From Alteromonadaceae bacterium XY-R5 (GTDB lineage Bacteria > Pseudomonadota > Gammaproteobacteria > Enterobacterales > Alteromonadaceae), in NCBI GenBank assembly GCA_001660395.1, contig LXWE01000002.1, positions 310,001 to 374,000 on the forward strand: a DNA stretch of 64,000 bases. The letters are read 5' to 3'. The translations under genes were made by a program, and so were the position numbers. Positions 43,076 to 52,208 of this stretch are shown one piece after another. The notes below the pieces were generated by a model that did not search any database, had not been told where the DNA came from, and saw only the letters and a list, made by a program, of their open reading frames with translations. The number at the start of each line of letters is the position of its first letter. Within the stretch, counting starts at the first letter, position 1.

Positions 43076-44404
43076 TTAAAGCACCATCGCCGCCAGCCAG
43101 CCGAAGGCCAGTAACGGCAGGTTATAGTGCAAAAAGGTCGGCACCACAGAATCCCAGATATGGTTGTGCTGACCATCTACGTTCAATCCCGCCGTAGGGC
43201 CGAGGGTGGAATCTGACGCTGGTGAACCCGCATCCCCCAGTGCCCCCGCTGTACCTACCAGACAGACTATGGCCATCGGGCTAAAGCCCAGTTGCATTGC
43301 CAGCGGTACAAAAATCGCGGCGATAATGGGCACGGTAGAAAACGATGAACCCACGCCCATGGTCACTATCAGGCCGACAAACAGCATTAGCAGCGCACCC
43401 AGGGCTTTGCTATTGCCAATAATGTCGCTGACATCCGTTACCAGCGCATTGATTTGACCGGTTTCACGCATCACTTCAGCAAAGCCCGCTGCGGCAATCA
43501 TGATAAAGCCTATGGCGGCCATCATTTTCATGCCTTCGGTAAACAGATCATCGGCCTTTTTCCATTTCACTACGCCGGATGTGCTAAACACGATAAAGCC
43601 TGCTAAAGCACCAAGGACCATAGAATCGAGCCAAAGTTGCAGAATAAAAGCCACGACCACGGCGAGGCCGGCAATGGCTAAGGTGCCTTTGCTGTGTTGT
43701 TCGTCGTCTTTGCCTTCAACGGCTTCGGTTTTGGCCATATCGTAACTGCGTGGTTTGCGATAGCTGAACACTAGCGCAATCACCAAACCGACTAACATGC
43801 CAAGGGCTGGCAGGGCCATGGCATGCATCAGATTGATCTCCGATTCCGGCAAGCCACTGGTGTGCAGGTTGGCCAGGAGTATGTCTTTTAAATAGATGGA
43901 GCCGAACCCGACCGGCATAAACATGTAAGGCGTGACCAACCCAAAGGTCAGCACACAGGCAACTGCGCGGCGATCAAGCTTTAATTTGTTCATCACCAGC
44001 AGCAGTGGCGGCACGATCAGCGGAATAAAGGCAATATGGATGGGTAATACGTTTTGCGAGCAAATCGCCATGATCACCAGCGTGCCGAGCAACAGGCATT
44101 TCAGCAGCAGTTGCTTGTGTTGTGCTTCTTCTGAACGGCTGACTTTATTGAGTAAATGGGACGATAGCCAGTTGGCCACTCCCGAGCGGGATATCGCCAC
44201 GGCAAACGCACCTAACAAAGCGTATGAAAGTGCGACAGGTGCGCCGTTACCCAGGCCTTTGTTAAATGCTTCCAGGGTTTGCTGCATATCCAACCCACCG
44301 AGCAAGCCGCCGGTAAAGGTGGCAAGAATAAGCGCAATCACAACATTGACCCGCAGCAGGCTTAAGCCCAGCACCACGGCAACAGCAATGACAATGGCGT
44401 TCAT
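43076..44404 (-). CDS. Na+/H+ antiporter family protein (NhaC/YuiF-like)
   Basis: This 442-residue inner-membrane transporter has about 11-12 helices. Family features are VVIALILATFTGGLLGGL, ALLGAFAVAISRSGVANWL, CSQNVLPIHIAFIPLIVPPLL and the near-C-terminal GTAGALGDAGSPASDSTLGPTAGLNVDGQHNHIWD, which is diagnostic for the YuiF-type group. Members have been described as sodium/proton antiporters or amino-acid carriers, so ion specificity remains open. It is monocistronic. Confidence 0.87.
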   Translation of the reverse strand: MNAIVIAVAVVLGLSLLRVNVVIALILATFTGGLLGGLDMQQTLEAFNKGLGNGAPVALSYALLGAFAVAISRSGVANWLSSHLLNKVSRSEEAQHKQLLLKCLLLGTLVIMAICSQNVLPIHIAFIPLIVPPLLLVMNKLKLDRRAVACVLTFGLVTPYMFMPVGFGSIYLKDILLANLHTSGLPESEINLMHAMALPALGMLVGLVIALVFSYRKPRSYDMAKTEAVEGKDDEQHSKGTLAIAGLAVVVAFILQLWLDSMVLGALAGFIVFSTSGVVKWKKADDLFTEGMKMMAAIGFIMIAAAGFAEVMRETGQINALVTDVSDIIGNSKALGALLMLFVGLIVTMGVGSSFSTVPIIAAIFVPLAMQLGFSPMAIVCLVGTAGALGDAGSPASDSTLGPTAGLNVDGQHNHIWDSVVPTFLHYNLPLLAFGWLAAMVL

Positions 44405-44616
44405 GTGTTTCCTTGTTTTATTTTGATTTATTTGAAAGTGAACGCCTGCAGGTTTGCGGCAGTCCTAGTAAGCAGAAACTTTATCAAACAAGGGCTTAGC
44501 TGTATTGTTTTTTCTGTGATGAGGGGGATGCGGGCTTGGTTATCCGGGACTGCGTCTCACCTTCTGATTTCAGGTAGAATAGTGCGTTTAGCGCGGATGA
44601 CCTTCAATGAGGATGT

Positions 44617-45405
44617 ATGCAGGGTAAAAATCTTATTTGGCTGGTGCTGTTGGTAATGATGGCGGGTTGTGACAGTCAAAATGCTCAGGCACCGGCAACG
44701 GCGAATACCGACGCCAACACGCAGGTGCATTGGAAAACCTTGGATGCCTTGGTGCAAGCCGCCGAAAAAGGTAATCCGGATGCACAATTGCAACTGGGTG
44801 AGCAATTTATTCGTTCGCAGCCATCGGAAAAGGATTATCAGCAGGCGTCACTCTGGTTTGACAAAGCCCACGCCAAAGGCAATGCCAGGGCCGGGTTTAA
44901 TCTGGCTTTGCTGTATTTATCCGGCAAAGGGGTGAGTCAGGACTATACGAAAGCCTCAGATTTGCTTGAAGACGCGGTAAAAAGTGGTTTGTTTAAAGCC
45001 AACCGCTATCTGGGCATGATTCAGCAGCAAGGTCTGGGTGTACCAGTGAATTATGCCAAGGCATATGACTATTATCAGGTCGCGGCGCAGGCGGGTGACA
45101 TCAGTGCTGCAGAGAGTCTGGGCAAGATATTTGAGCAGGGCCAGGGACGAGAAAAAGATATCGGGCAGGCAATGCATTGGTATCTGCAAGCCGCGAAAAC
45201 GCCAAAAGAGTCGGCGATTAATCCATACCCGCGGATCTATGCCATCGTTCGGCTGGGGTATTTTTACGAACACGGTATAGGCGTGAGTAAAGACTCTCAG
45301 CAAGCCAAGGCCTGGTATAAGGCTGCCGTCAGCGACAATCGTCCTCAAGATTCTGTGTATGTGGAAGAGGCTAAGGCCGCGTTAAAGCGTTTAGCCCAAG
45401 GCTGA
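44617..45405 (+). CDS. Sel1-repeat lipoprotein
   Basis: This 262-residue protein has lipobox VMMAGC (Cys18) and then about five Sel1-like helical repeats (for example AQLQLGEQFIRSQPSEKDYQQASLWFDKAHAKGN, ARAGFNLALLYLSGKGVSQDYTKASDLLEDAVKSG and AIVRLGYFYEHGIGVSKDSQQAKAWYKAA). Sel1 repeats form protein-binding solenoids. A membrane-anchored scaffold in the periplasm is likely. It is a single gene between the divergent antiporter gene and a terminator. Confidence 0.88.
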   Translation: MQGKNLIWLVLLVMMAGCDSQNAQAPATANTDANTQVHWKTLDALVQAAEKGNPDAQLQLGEQFIRSQPSEKDYQQASLWFDKAHAKGNARAGFNLALLYLSGKGVSQDYTKASDLLEDAVKSGLFKANRYLGMIQQQGLGVPVNYAKAYDYYQVAAQAGDISAAESLGKIFEQGQGREKDIGQAMHWYLQAAKTPKESAINPYPRIYAIVRLGYFYEHGIGVSKDSQQAKAWYKAAVSDNRPQDSVYVEEAKAALKRLAQG

Positions 45406-45414
45406 GGGGCATGA

Positions 45415-45438
45415 AAAAGGCCGCGATTGCGGCCTTTT
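45415..45438. terminator. Bidirectional terminator between Sel1 and OYE genes
   Basis: A 10-bp stem AAAAGGCCGC / GCGGCCTTTT with loop GATT serves both convergent genes. Confidence 0.92.
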
Positions 45439-45453
45439 CAGTTTAGGGCGAGG

Positions 45454-46575
45454 TTATTCCGCGCTTGCCGGGCGGTAGCGAGCGAGCCAGTGGGCGTAAG
45501 GCGCAGGGAGAACCCAGGTGGCATTATCCAGGTGCAGAGCCTCGGCGGCGCACAGGGTCCAGTGTGGATTGGCGAGGTAAGCACGGCCCACCATCACCAG
45601 ATCCATTTCGCCTGTTGCAACCGCGTCGTTAGCGCGCTGTGGATTATCCATACCCCAGGCTGTGGCCACGGGTAAGCCTACTTCATTGCGGACTTTTTCC
45701 GTCAGCGGTGCCAAAAATGCCGGGCCCCAGGGGATTTGTGCATCCGGGATATTAAAGCCCACGGTCACGCTGATGAAATCGGCGCCGCCTTCTTTAAACC
45801 ACTTACCTACCTGAATGGCATCCGCCAGGGTTTGTTCGTCGTGTCCATCGTATTCAATCATGCCAAAACGAATGGTCAGGGGCAGATTAGAAGGCCAAAC
45901 GGTTTTGACTGCGGCCAGGGTTTCCAGCAGAAAACGGGCGCGATTCGCCAGATCGCCGCCGTATTCATCGGTGCGTTTGTTGGCGTGGGTTGAAAAGAAA
46001 CTCTGGGCCAGATAGCCGTGAGCAAAATGCAGTTCCAGCCATTCAAAGCCTGCTGCAACCGCGCGGCGGGTGGCAGCCACAAAATCCTGTTTGACCCGCT
46101 CGATATCGGCTTTGGTCATGGCTTCTGGTTCACGTGGCAGGTGAGCACCAAAGGCGACAGGGGATGGGCCAATAGGCTGCCAGCCGCGGGGATCGTCGGC
46201 GGCAATATGATCATCACCTTCCCAGGGCACATTGGCACTGGCTTTACGCCCTGCGTGGGCTAACTGAATACCCGGCACCGCACCGGCTGCTTTAATGGAG
46301 TTGGCAATATTCGCCAGACCCTGGGTCTGACCATCTTCCCACAGACCTAAACAGGCCGGGCTGATGCGGCCTTCTGGCGCTACACCTGTGGCTTCAACAA
46401 TCACTAAGCCAGCACCACCGCGGGCCAGACTGGCGTAGTGATGCTGGTGCCAGTCGTTGGTATAGCCATTTTCAGCACTGTACTGACACATAGGCGGAAT
46501 GGCGATACGGTTACGTAAGGTCACGTCTTTTAATCTAAACGGCGTAAATAATGCCGGTGTACTTTGGTCTGTCAT
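45454..46575 (-). CDS. Old Yellow Enzyme family NADPH:flavin oxidoreductase (XenA/YqjM-type)
   Basis: This 373-residue FMN-dependent TIM barrel reduces activated C=C bonds. Landmarks are LFTPFRLKDVTLRNRIAIPPMCQYSAENGYTNDWH (with the active-site Cys of the thermophilic-like OYE class), IQLAHAGRKASANVPWEG (His pair for the substrate carbonyl), FEWLELHFAHGYLAQSFFS and GGDLANRARFLLET. The PMCQYSA motif places it in the YqjM/XenA class rather than classical OYE/NemA. It is monocistronic. Confidence 0.92.
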   Translation of the reverse strand: MTDQSTPALFTPFRLKDVTLRNRIAIPPMCQYSAENGYTNDWHQHHYASLARGGAGLVIVEATGVAPEGRISPACLGLWEDGQTQGLANIANSIKAAGAVPGIQLAHAGRKASANVPWEGDDHIAADDPRGWQPIGPSPVAFGAHLPREPEAMTKADIERVKQDFVAATRRAVAAGFEWLELHFAHGYLAQSFFSTHANKRTDEYGGDLANRARFLLETLAAVKTVWPSNLPLTIRFGMIEYDGHDEQTLADAIQVGKWFKEGGADFISVTVGFNIPDAQIPWGPAFLAPLTEKVRNEVGLPVATAWGMDNPQRANDAVATGEMDLVMVGRAYLANPHWTLCAAEALHLDNATWVLPAPYAHWLARYRPASAE

Positions 46576-46665
46576 AGGGTTCCTGTGTTTTTAAGGCCGG
46601 CCGTGCCGGCAGCAAAATTCGAATAGGCTAATTTTGTTTGGATATATGGCTATTAAAGGCGGCTA

Positions 46666-47406
46666 TCAATTGTGACTCAGCAACTTCGCCATACTTTCGC
46701 CAACGGCTTCGGCGGATTGGGGGTTTTGCCCTGTCACCAGACGCTCATCGACAACCACATGGTTGCTCCAGGCTTTGGCCGGGATAAATGTCGCAAGGGC
46801 ATCCAGACGGGACTGGAGTAAAAAAGGCACAACCTCAGTTAGCTTCATCATGGCTTCTTCTTCATTGGTAAAGCCGGTCACCTTTTTTCCCTCGATTAAA
46901 GCACGGCCGTTATTTAGCGTGATTCCCGTCAAAGCAGCAGGGCCATGGCATACTGCCGCCACCACACCGTTATGTTGGTAAATGTCGGCGGCAATTCGGT
47001 TAATGTCCTGATTGTCAGCAAAATCCCACATGGTGCCGTGGCCACCACTGAACAGCACGGCCTGATACTGCTGGCTGTCGATCTCGCTGATAGGCAGTGT
47101 GGTGTAGACTTTGGCCATCAATTCAGTGTCCGCCAGGAAGGTGGCGGTATCGGCATTGTTCTCAGCCAGGCTGCGCGGATCGACAGGCGCCGGGCCACCC
47201 TGAATGCTGGCAAGATCAATCTCGAAGCCCTGTTTTTTCAACACATAATAGGGATGCGTTAGCTCTGTCAGCCAAAACCCGGTGCGCTCACCTGTGTTGC
47301 TCAGCTGACTGTGGCTGGTAAGCACAATCAGCACTTTTTGTGCTGCCATTGCGGGCAGCGCAGATAAGGCTGTCAGCAGAGTCAGAATAATCGTCAATGA
47401 TCGCAT
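46666..47406 (-). CDS. Exported DJ-1/PfpI (class I glutamine amidotransferase-like) protein
   Basis: This 246-residue protein has the DJ-1/Hsp31 layout: VLIVLTSHSQ, GFWLTELTHPYYVLKKQGFEIDLASIQGGPAPVDPRS, the glutamate-containing turn, and nucleophile elbow VAAVCHGPAAL with Cys153 next to His154. Relatives are glyoxalase III, chaperones or deglycases. Unlike most of them it begins with a signal peptide (LTIILTLLTALSALPAMAA), so it should be periplasmic. It is downstream of a GST gene (12-base gap), which probably shares its message and the divergent LysR control. Confidence 0.85.
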   Translation of the reverse strand: MRSLTIILTLLTALSALPAMAAQKVLIVLTSHSQLSNTGERTGFWLTELTHPYYVLKKQGFEIDLASIQGGPAPVDPRSLAENNADTATFLADTELMAKVYTTLPISEIDSQQYQAVLFSGGHGTMWDFADNQDINRIAADIYQHNGVVAAVCHGPAALTGITLNNGRALIEGKKVTGFTNEEEAMMKLTEVVPFLLQSRLDALATFIPAKAWSNHVVVDERLVTGQNPQSAEAVGESMAKLLSHN

Positions 47407-47418
47407 AGTGAGACCTTG

Positions 47419-48111
47419 TTAAATCGGGTGTGAATAGGGCTGGCCAAGATTGGCCAGGTAGCTTTGCCTTTCTGCACTGTAGGCATGAATGCGTGGCTGC
47501 AGATCGGCGATAGCGGAATCTGACAGGGCCGGTAATGCCAGCAGCTGTTTAGTCCAGGCGGCCAGAGCAGGCGTTGCCTGAAACAAGGCCGGTAAGTAGC
47601 CCTGCATCAGAAACGATAAACGTTGCAATAAAGGTGCGAAGGCCAGATCAATCATGCGCAGTGCTTTGCCATTAAAATACTCTCTGGCCTGGTAATCACG
47701 GCTGAGTAACTGCGTTTCCATAAAGATCATTTGCTGCTGCAACACCTGAAGATGATGCAGCATCTCTGTTTCTTCTTTGGCCATCAGCAAGGCGTACTGG
47801 CTCATCAGCATACTGCTGCTGAACTCCATTAAGGCCCTTTGCTGGGCTTTTTGCAGGCTATCAGCCGGATGCAGGTTAGCCTGGGTGAGTTCGTCCAGGT
47901 ACTCCAGAATGACCTGAGACTCGAACAGCGGCACATCGTCAACCAGCAGTACCGGCACTTTCCCCAGCGGCGAAATGGCCAGGAACCAGTCTGGTTTGTT
48001 AGCCAGATCGATATAGTCAATTTCGTATGCCAGGCCTTGCGTGGCCAGCAGCAGGGCGGCCTTTTGCACGAAAGGGCAAATGGGGAAACTGATGAGTTTA
48101 AGTGTTGGCAT
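47419..48111 (-). CDS. Glutathione S-transferase family protein
   Basis: This 230-residue protein starts MPTLKLISFPICPFVQKAALLLATQGLAYEIDYID. The thioredoxin-like domain has one Cys near the N-terminus (PICPF) and the cis-Pro GKVPVLLVDDVPLFESQVILEYL. An all-helical C-terminal domain follows. GGAG lies eight bases before ATG 48111. The in-frame GTG 48141 start would add ten residues without family support. It is the first gene of a unit with the DJ-1 gene and is divergent from a LysR gene. Confidence 0.87.
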   Translation of the reverse strand: MPTLKLISFPICPFVQKAALLLATQGLAYEIDYIDLANKPDWFLAISPLGKVPVLLVDDVPLFESQVILEYLDELTQANLHPADSLQKAQQRALMEFSSSMLMSQYALLMAKEETEMLHHLQVLQQQMIFMETQLLSRDYQAREYFNGKALRMIDLAFAPLLQRLSFLMQGYLPALFQATPALAAWTKQLLALPALSDSAIADLQPRIHAYSAERQSYLANLGQPYSHPI

Positions 48112-48187
48112 AAAAGTGGCTCCGTTTGGCTTGACCGACACTATACGGATGAGGTTTACTTAAAAATAGTGAATCTTTTGAATCTAA

Positions 48188-49126
48188 ATGTTCCAAATTA
48201 TGAATATCGCAAGCAAAGACTTTAATCTGCTGTATTTATTCACTGTGCTGTATGAAGAGCGCAATTTAAGTAAAGCCTCGGCGCGAATGCATTTAAGTCA
48301 GCCAGCGCTGAGTCACAAGCTGAATAAACTGCGCGGCGAATTTGATGATGCCTTGTTTGTGCGCACGGGCAGGGGGCTGACGCCCACGCCAAAAGCCGAT
48401 CAGATGGCCAAAGAAGTCTGTTGTTTAGTCAAATCCTTAGAGAGCTTTTACCAGCAATCTGAGAATCAGGACTTTTTGAATAAAGCCGATGTGGTGCATA
48501 TTTTTACTACTGACTTTATCGAGTTACTGCTGCTGCCGGAGCTGATTGAGCGGGTGCGTCAGCAGGCACCTAAAGTGAAGATTGTTACCCGTAACACCGC
48601 AGGTCAGTTGCCCCTGAAAGCGCTGGAACAGGGGGACTGTGATCTGGCCATTGCCGGTTTTTATAAGGAGTTGCCGCAGCACTTCTATCGTCAGTCGTTA
48701 GTGAATTTTGCCTTTTGGGTATTGCACGATAAATCCCATCCCGACTGTGCCGATGGCCTTAGTTTAGAAACCTTTACTGCCTCTCAGCATGTGGTGACTA
48801 CCCTGAGTGGTGACTTACATGGGGTGGTAGACAGAAAACTGACGGATATGGGCTTAAGCAGGGATGTGGTATCCGGGGCATCGAGCTTTTTGGTGTTACC
48901 CCATGTGATCCGCCATACCAATATGCTGCTCACTTGTTTAAAACCCGTGGCCCGCCATGCGGTGCAGCTCTGCAGTGATTTAACCTGTAAGCCGCCCCCC
49001 ATCGAATTGCCGGAAGTGACCATAGAGCAAATCTGGCATCCGCGTACTCAGGAAGATCCGCTGCGACGCTGGGTGAGGCAGCAAGTGAAAGAGATATTAA
49101 GCCTTAAAGCGGCAGAGCTAATTTAA
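48188..49126 (+). CDS. LysR-family transcriptional regulator
   Basis: This 312-residue protein has the HTH in DFNLLYLFTVLYEERNLSKASARMHLSQPALSHKLNKLRGEFDDALFVRTGRGLTPT (NahR/NodD-like). ATG 48200 is an alternative start. It is divergent from the GST-DJ-1 pair (76-bp gap), which it most likely controls. Its stop overlaps the convergent DUF1461 gene by four bases. Confidence 0.9.
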   Translation: MFQIMNIASKDFNLLYLFTVLYEERNLSKASARMHLSQPALSHKLNKLRGEFDDALFVRTGRGLTPTPKADQMAKEVCCLVKSLESFYQQSENQDFLNKADVVHIFTTDFIELLLLPELIERVRQQAPKVKIVTRNTAGQLPLKALEQGDCDLAIAGFYKELPQHFYRQSLVNFAFWVLHDKSHPDCADGLSLETFTASQHVVTTLSGDLHGVVDRKLTDMGLSRDVVSGASSFLVLPHVIRHTNMLLTCLKPVARHAVQLCSDLTCKPPPIELPEVTIEQIWHPRTQEDPLRRWVRQQVKEILSLKAAELI

Positions 49127-49863
49127 TTGGCAAGCCTGCGTCGCCAAATCCCAAGGGCGACGCTGAAACTAAGCAAGGTTAACACCAGCCACAGTGCGGC
49201 AATAAAGCCAAATAAATCCGGCGCCTTCATTAAGGTAGTCATCAGCGAATCTTCGTAATAGAAAAACCACTGATGGCCAGGCGGGAAGATCTGTTGGTGG
49301 AGCCAGTAAAAGACATTGGTGGGGCCAATCATGCCTAACATGGCGGCTGCCACAGCACCCATGGCCGCGGTGCAACGGAGTATGCTTTTGTTACTAGGTA
49401 ACGGCAGTTTCCAGCGCAAATTCACGACGATAAGCAGCACTAACACTAAGAGCGCCGCGCCGGCCGCATGATTAAAGTGGCTGATTAGATCGGCCACATC
49501 CTGCAGGTGAATGATTTCGGACTGGTGCAACAAAGGAACTGGCGAGCCACCCTCTGGCGTATAGTGGATATCGGCTAATCCCTGCCCCTGATTTTGGATT
49601 GCAGTGACGATTTGCGCGAACAGTTGCAGATGCTGGGATTTGTCTGTCAGGGCAAAGTTATCTTTGAACTTGTTGTCTGGGCCATAAAATTCAATCACAT
49701 CGCCAATATCTAACAGCGTATATGCCACTGAGTAAGCAAAGTTTACCTGGGCCAGTAACTGCCAGGTTAGCCACAGGCTTACAAGTAATAATGAGGGTAG
49801 TAATAATGCTGACGCAGCAGCAGTTTTCAGTCGTTGATAAAAAGAAGAAGCGAGCATTAACAT
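49123..49863 (-). CDS. DUF1461 family integral membrane protein
   Basis: This 246-residue protein has about four or five membrane helices: one near the N-terminus (LLLPSLLLVSLWLTWQLL), a periplasmic loop of about 90 residues, then helices near 135-155, 165-185 and 215-238. The loop motif WLHQQIFPPGHQWFFYYEDSLMTTL is the DUF1461 signature (H-x-x-F-F-x-x-G-x-W-x-F...D-S-L). ATG 49863 is used in place of the TTG at 49881. Function unknown. Confidence 0.75.
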   Translation of the reverse strand: MLMLASSFYQRLKTAAASALLLPSLLLVSLWLTWQLLAQVNFAYSVAYTLLDIGDVIEFYGPDNKFKDNFALTDKSQHLQLFAQIVTAIQNQGQGLADIHYTPEGGSPVPLLHQSEIIHLQDVADLISHFNHAAGAALLVLVLLIVVNLRWKLPLPSNKSILRCTAAMGAVAAAMLGMIGPTNVFYWLHQQIFPPGHQWFFYYEDSLMTTLMKAPDLFGFIAALWLVLTLLSFSVALGIWRRRLAN

Positions 49864-49942
49864 GAATTTAGATGAGCCCAATAGCGGCAGAATACACGAG
49901 CGTGTGTGACTGACAATCTTTGCCCGCTGTTTTGTCTGCTTT

Positions 49943-50557
49943 TCAGGACAGTGCCTTGAGAAAGATCTGTACCGCTCGGTTCACATAGGCCTCAATTTGC
50001 GCCTGCGAGGGAGTGGCATCCGGGTGGGTCAGAAATTCAATCTGGATATCACCACGCAGCAATCCATGAAACAGACTGGCTGCGCCATCGAGGCCAGTGA
50101 TGGAGACATCAATTTTTCCTTCTTCCACGGCAGTACTTAGCAATTCTACCAGCAAGGATGACAGTGTCATTGGGCCGGCTTGATAAAACAGGTGTGCCAG
50201 TGCCGGAAAACGAGGCGCATTGGCAACCGCCGTGCGATACAAAGAACGGCCGCGGGACGATAACACTTCACCTAAATAGGCTTCACCAATAGCCCTTAGT
50301 TTTTGTTCCAGTGTGCCCTTACCTGAATGGATATGGCGGATGGTGTCTGCCAGGTTTTTACAGGACCTTTCTATTACGGCACTGAATAAACTTTCTTTGT
50401 TTGGAAAGCGGCCATAAAGAGTGGCTTTGGAAACACCCGCCTGTTTTTGGATCATATCTGTGGTGGCAGCATCAAACCCGTATTGCATAAACAGCTCGTC
50501 GGCGGCATCCAGAATCTGATCGGCTTTTTTATCCGGGCGAGTGTTTGTCTCTGTCAC
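49943..50557 (-). CDS. TetR/AcrR-family repressor of the efflux operon
   Basis: This 204-residue regulator has the HTH in KADQILDAADELFMQYGFDAATTDMIQKQAGVSKATLYGRFPNKESLFSAVIERS (about 11-65) and a TetR_C ligand domain. It is divergent from the outer-membrane factor gene, with a 21-bp palindrome placed between that operon's -35 and -10. Repression of the EmrAB-type pump is the clear inference. Confidence 0.9.
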   Translation of the reverse strand: MTETNTRPDKKADQILDAADELFMQYGFDAATTDMIQKQAGVSKATLYGRFPNKESLFSAVIERSCKNLADTIRHIHSGKGTLEQKLRAIGEAYLGEVLSSRGRSLYRTAVANAPRFPALAHLFYQAGPMTLSSLLVELLSTAVEEGKIDVSITGLDGAASLFHGLLRGDIQIEFLTHPDATPSQAQIEAYVNRAVQIFLKALS

Positions 50558-50604
50558 AGGGCTTTCCTTTGGTTATCTCAACCAAGTATATCCGATCCCG
50601 GATC

Positions 50605-50636
50605 TTGACACAAGCTGTACTGAACGGTACAGTACA
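50605..50636 (+). promoter_or_regulatory. Efflux operon promoter with TetR-type operator
   Basis: TTGACA (50605-50610), 17 bases and TACAGT (50628-50633) form the promoter. TGTACTG-N7-CAGTACA (50616-50636) is a perfect palindrome that fills the spacer and covers the -10. Confidence 0.75.
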
Positions 50637-50711
50637 CCTGTTTTCAGAAGTATCATCTGCTCTAGACATTCATTTAATTTATCTAACCCCCTAATTTTTC
50701 GGAGGAATGGC

Positions 50712-52208
50712 TTGTTCAACCGACGTTTTCCTATTTCTTTTCAACCTAAGCAAGTGCTATTAGTAGTACCGAGCGTTCTGGCTGTAATGATGGCGACTGG
50801 CTGTGCATACTTGCCCCAAAGCAAAGAGCAGTCTGTGCCTTCGACGGCGGTTGAGGCCAGGGTTGAATTATCCGGTCAGGGACTTGATCGTCAGGCGTAC
50901 AGTGCCAACTGGTGGCAGGTGTTTCACGATCCTGTGCTGGAACAGCTGGAACAACTGGCGGTGAATCAGAACCTTGAGCTGGGTCAGTCGGCTGCTGCCA
51001 TTGAAATGGCGGCGGCACGTTACGGCATAGTGCGTGCAGAAGAGCAGCCACAACTGGAGTTTCGTACCGATTACCGACGTGAAGCCATAAGCCAGAATTC
51101 GCCACTGGCGCTGTTAGGGGCACCTTCGACACCTTTTAATAACTGGCAGACTGGGCTGGGAGCTTCCTGGGAGTTGGATTTATGGGGGTATCTGGCTCAT
51201 CAGAACGATGCAGCCAAGGCCAACTGGCAGGCCAGCCAGTACACCGCGGCAGGAGTCACAATCTCGGTGCAGGCTCAGGTGGCCAATACCTATCTGCAAC
51301 TGCGTCAGGTTTATGCGGATCTTGTGGTCGCCCGTGCACAAATTGACAATGCTGAACAGCAGGTCGTATTGGTACAAAGTCAGCAGCATTTCGGTGAAGC
51401 GTCTTCAGCCGATGTAGCGTCAGCAGAAGTGCTGGTGCACCAGGCCCGGTCGCGTTTACCTGCTTTGCAGCAACATCAGCTTGAGTTGGAAAATCAACTG
51501 AATTTCCTGCTGGGTAAAGGTCCGGGTGAACATCAGCTCTCTATCGACAGCAGCAATGCCGAATTATTACCTGTTCCTGCCACGCTGGCAGTAGGTGTCG
51601 CCTCTGACGTGTTGGCCCGTCGCCCGGATATTTTAGTAGCCGATGCTAAGCTGCGGGCCGCCATTGCCACCACCGCAGCCGCTGAAGCGGATTTCTATCC
51701 GCGTATCAGCATCCATGGTGAACTGGGCACCGAAGCCTTTTCATTGTCTGATTTGGGTAGCTGGGATTCACGTACGTTCGCGTTTGGTCCCAGTTTTCAC
51801 CTGCCGATTTTCAGCGGTGGCCGCCTGACCCAAACGCTGGAGCTCACTCAGGCTGGCCAGAAACAGGCCGCGCTGGCGTATCAGCAAACTGTGCTCAACG
51901 CCTGGCGCGAAGTCAGCAATACTCTGAACAACTATCAGCATCAGCAAAGCCGTTTTGCTCATATTGAACAAGCGTTTAGCAAGCAGCAGCAGGTGCGTCA
52001 GGCAGTGGAAAATGCCAGTCAGCATGGCAGTGCCAGCAAGCTCGACGTATTGCGGGCCGAAGCGCGGGTGCTTGAACATCAGGCGGTACTGAACCGTGCC
52101 ATTACCGATTCAGCTATCAGCGTGGTGAGCTTATACCGCGCCTTAGGTGGTGGCTGGCAGGCCCCCTTGCTCGCCAGCTCAGAACAATCAGAACAGGTTG
52201 CCCTATGA
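50712..52208 (+). CDS. Outer-membrane efflux lipoprotein (NodT/OprM family)
   Basis: This 498-residue outer-membrane factor gives a pump its exit duct. The start is inferred as TTG 50712: GGAGG at 50701-50705 lies six bases upstream, and the nearby ATG 50707 is out of frame. Starting here leaves a proper lipoprotein signal with lipobox MATGC (about Cys31). The body has the duplicated OEP pattern with YSANWWQVFHDPVLEQLEQLA, ASWELDLWG and LARRPDILVADAKLRAAIA. It overlaps the next gene by four bases (ATGA), so translation is coupled with the pump. Confidence 0.9.
   Translation: MFNRRFPISFQPKQVLLVVPSVLAVMMATGCAYLPQSKEQSVPSTAVEARVELSGQGLDRQAYSANWWQVFHDPVLEQLEQLAVNQNLELGQSAAAIEMAAARYGIVRAEEQPQLEFRTDYRREAISQNSPLALLGAPSTPFNNWQTGLGASWELDLWGYLAHQNDAAKANWQASQYTAAGVTISVQAQVANTYLQLRQVYADLVVARAQIDNAEQQVVLVQSQQHFGEASSADVASAEVLVHQARSRLPALQQHQLELENQLNFLLGKGPGEHQLSIDSSNAELLPVPATLAVGVASDVLARRPDILVADAKLRAAIATTAAAEADFYPRISIHGELGTEAFSLSDLGSWDSRTFAFGPSFHLPIFSGGRLTQTLELTQAGQKQAALAYQQTVLNAWREVSNTLNNYQHQQSRFAHIEQAFSKQQQVRQAVENASQHGSASKLDVLRAEARVLEHQAVLNRAITDSAISVVSLYRALGGGWQAPLLASSEQSEQVAL

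Noticed and set aside
46600-46625. GC-rich palindrome GCCGGC-CGT-GCCGGC upstream of the OYE gene
   Set aside because: Too short and lacking a T-tract or repeat partner. Cannot be told from chance in GC-rich spacer.
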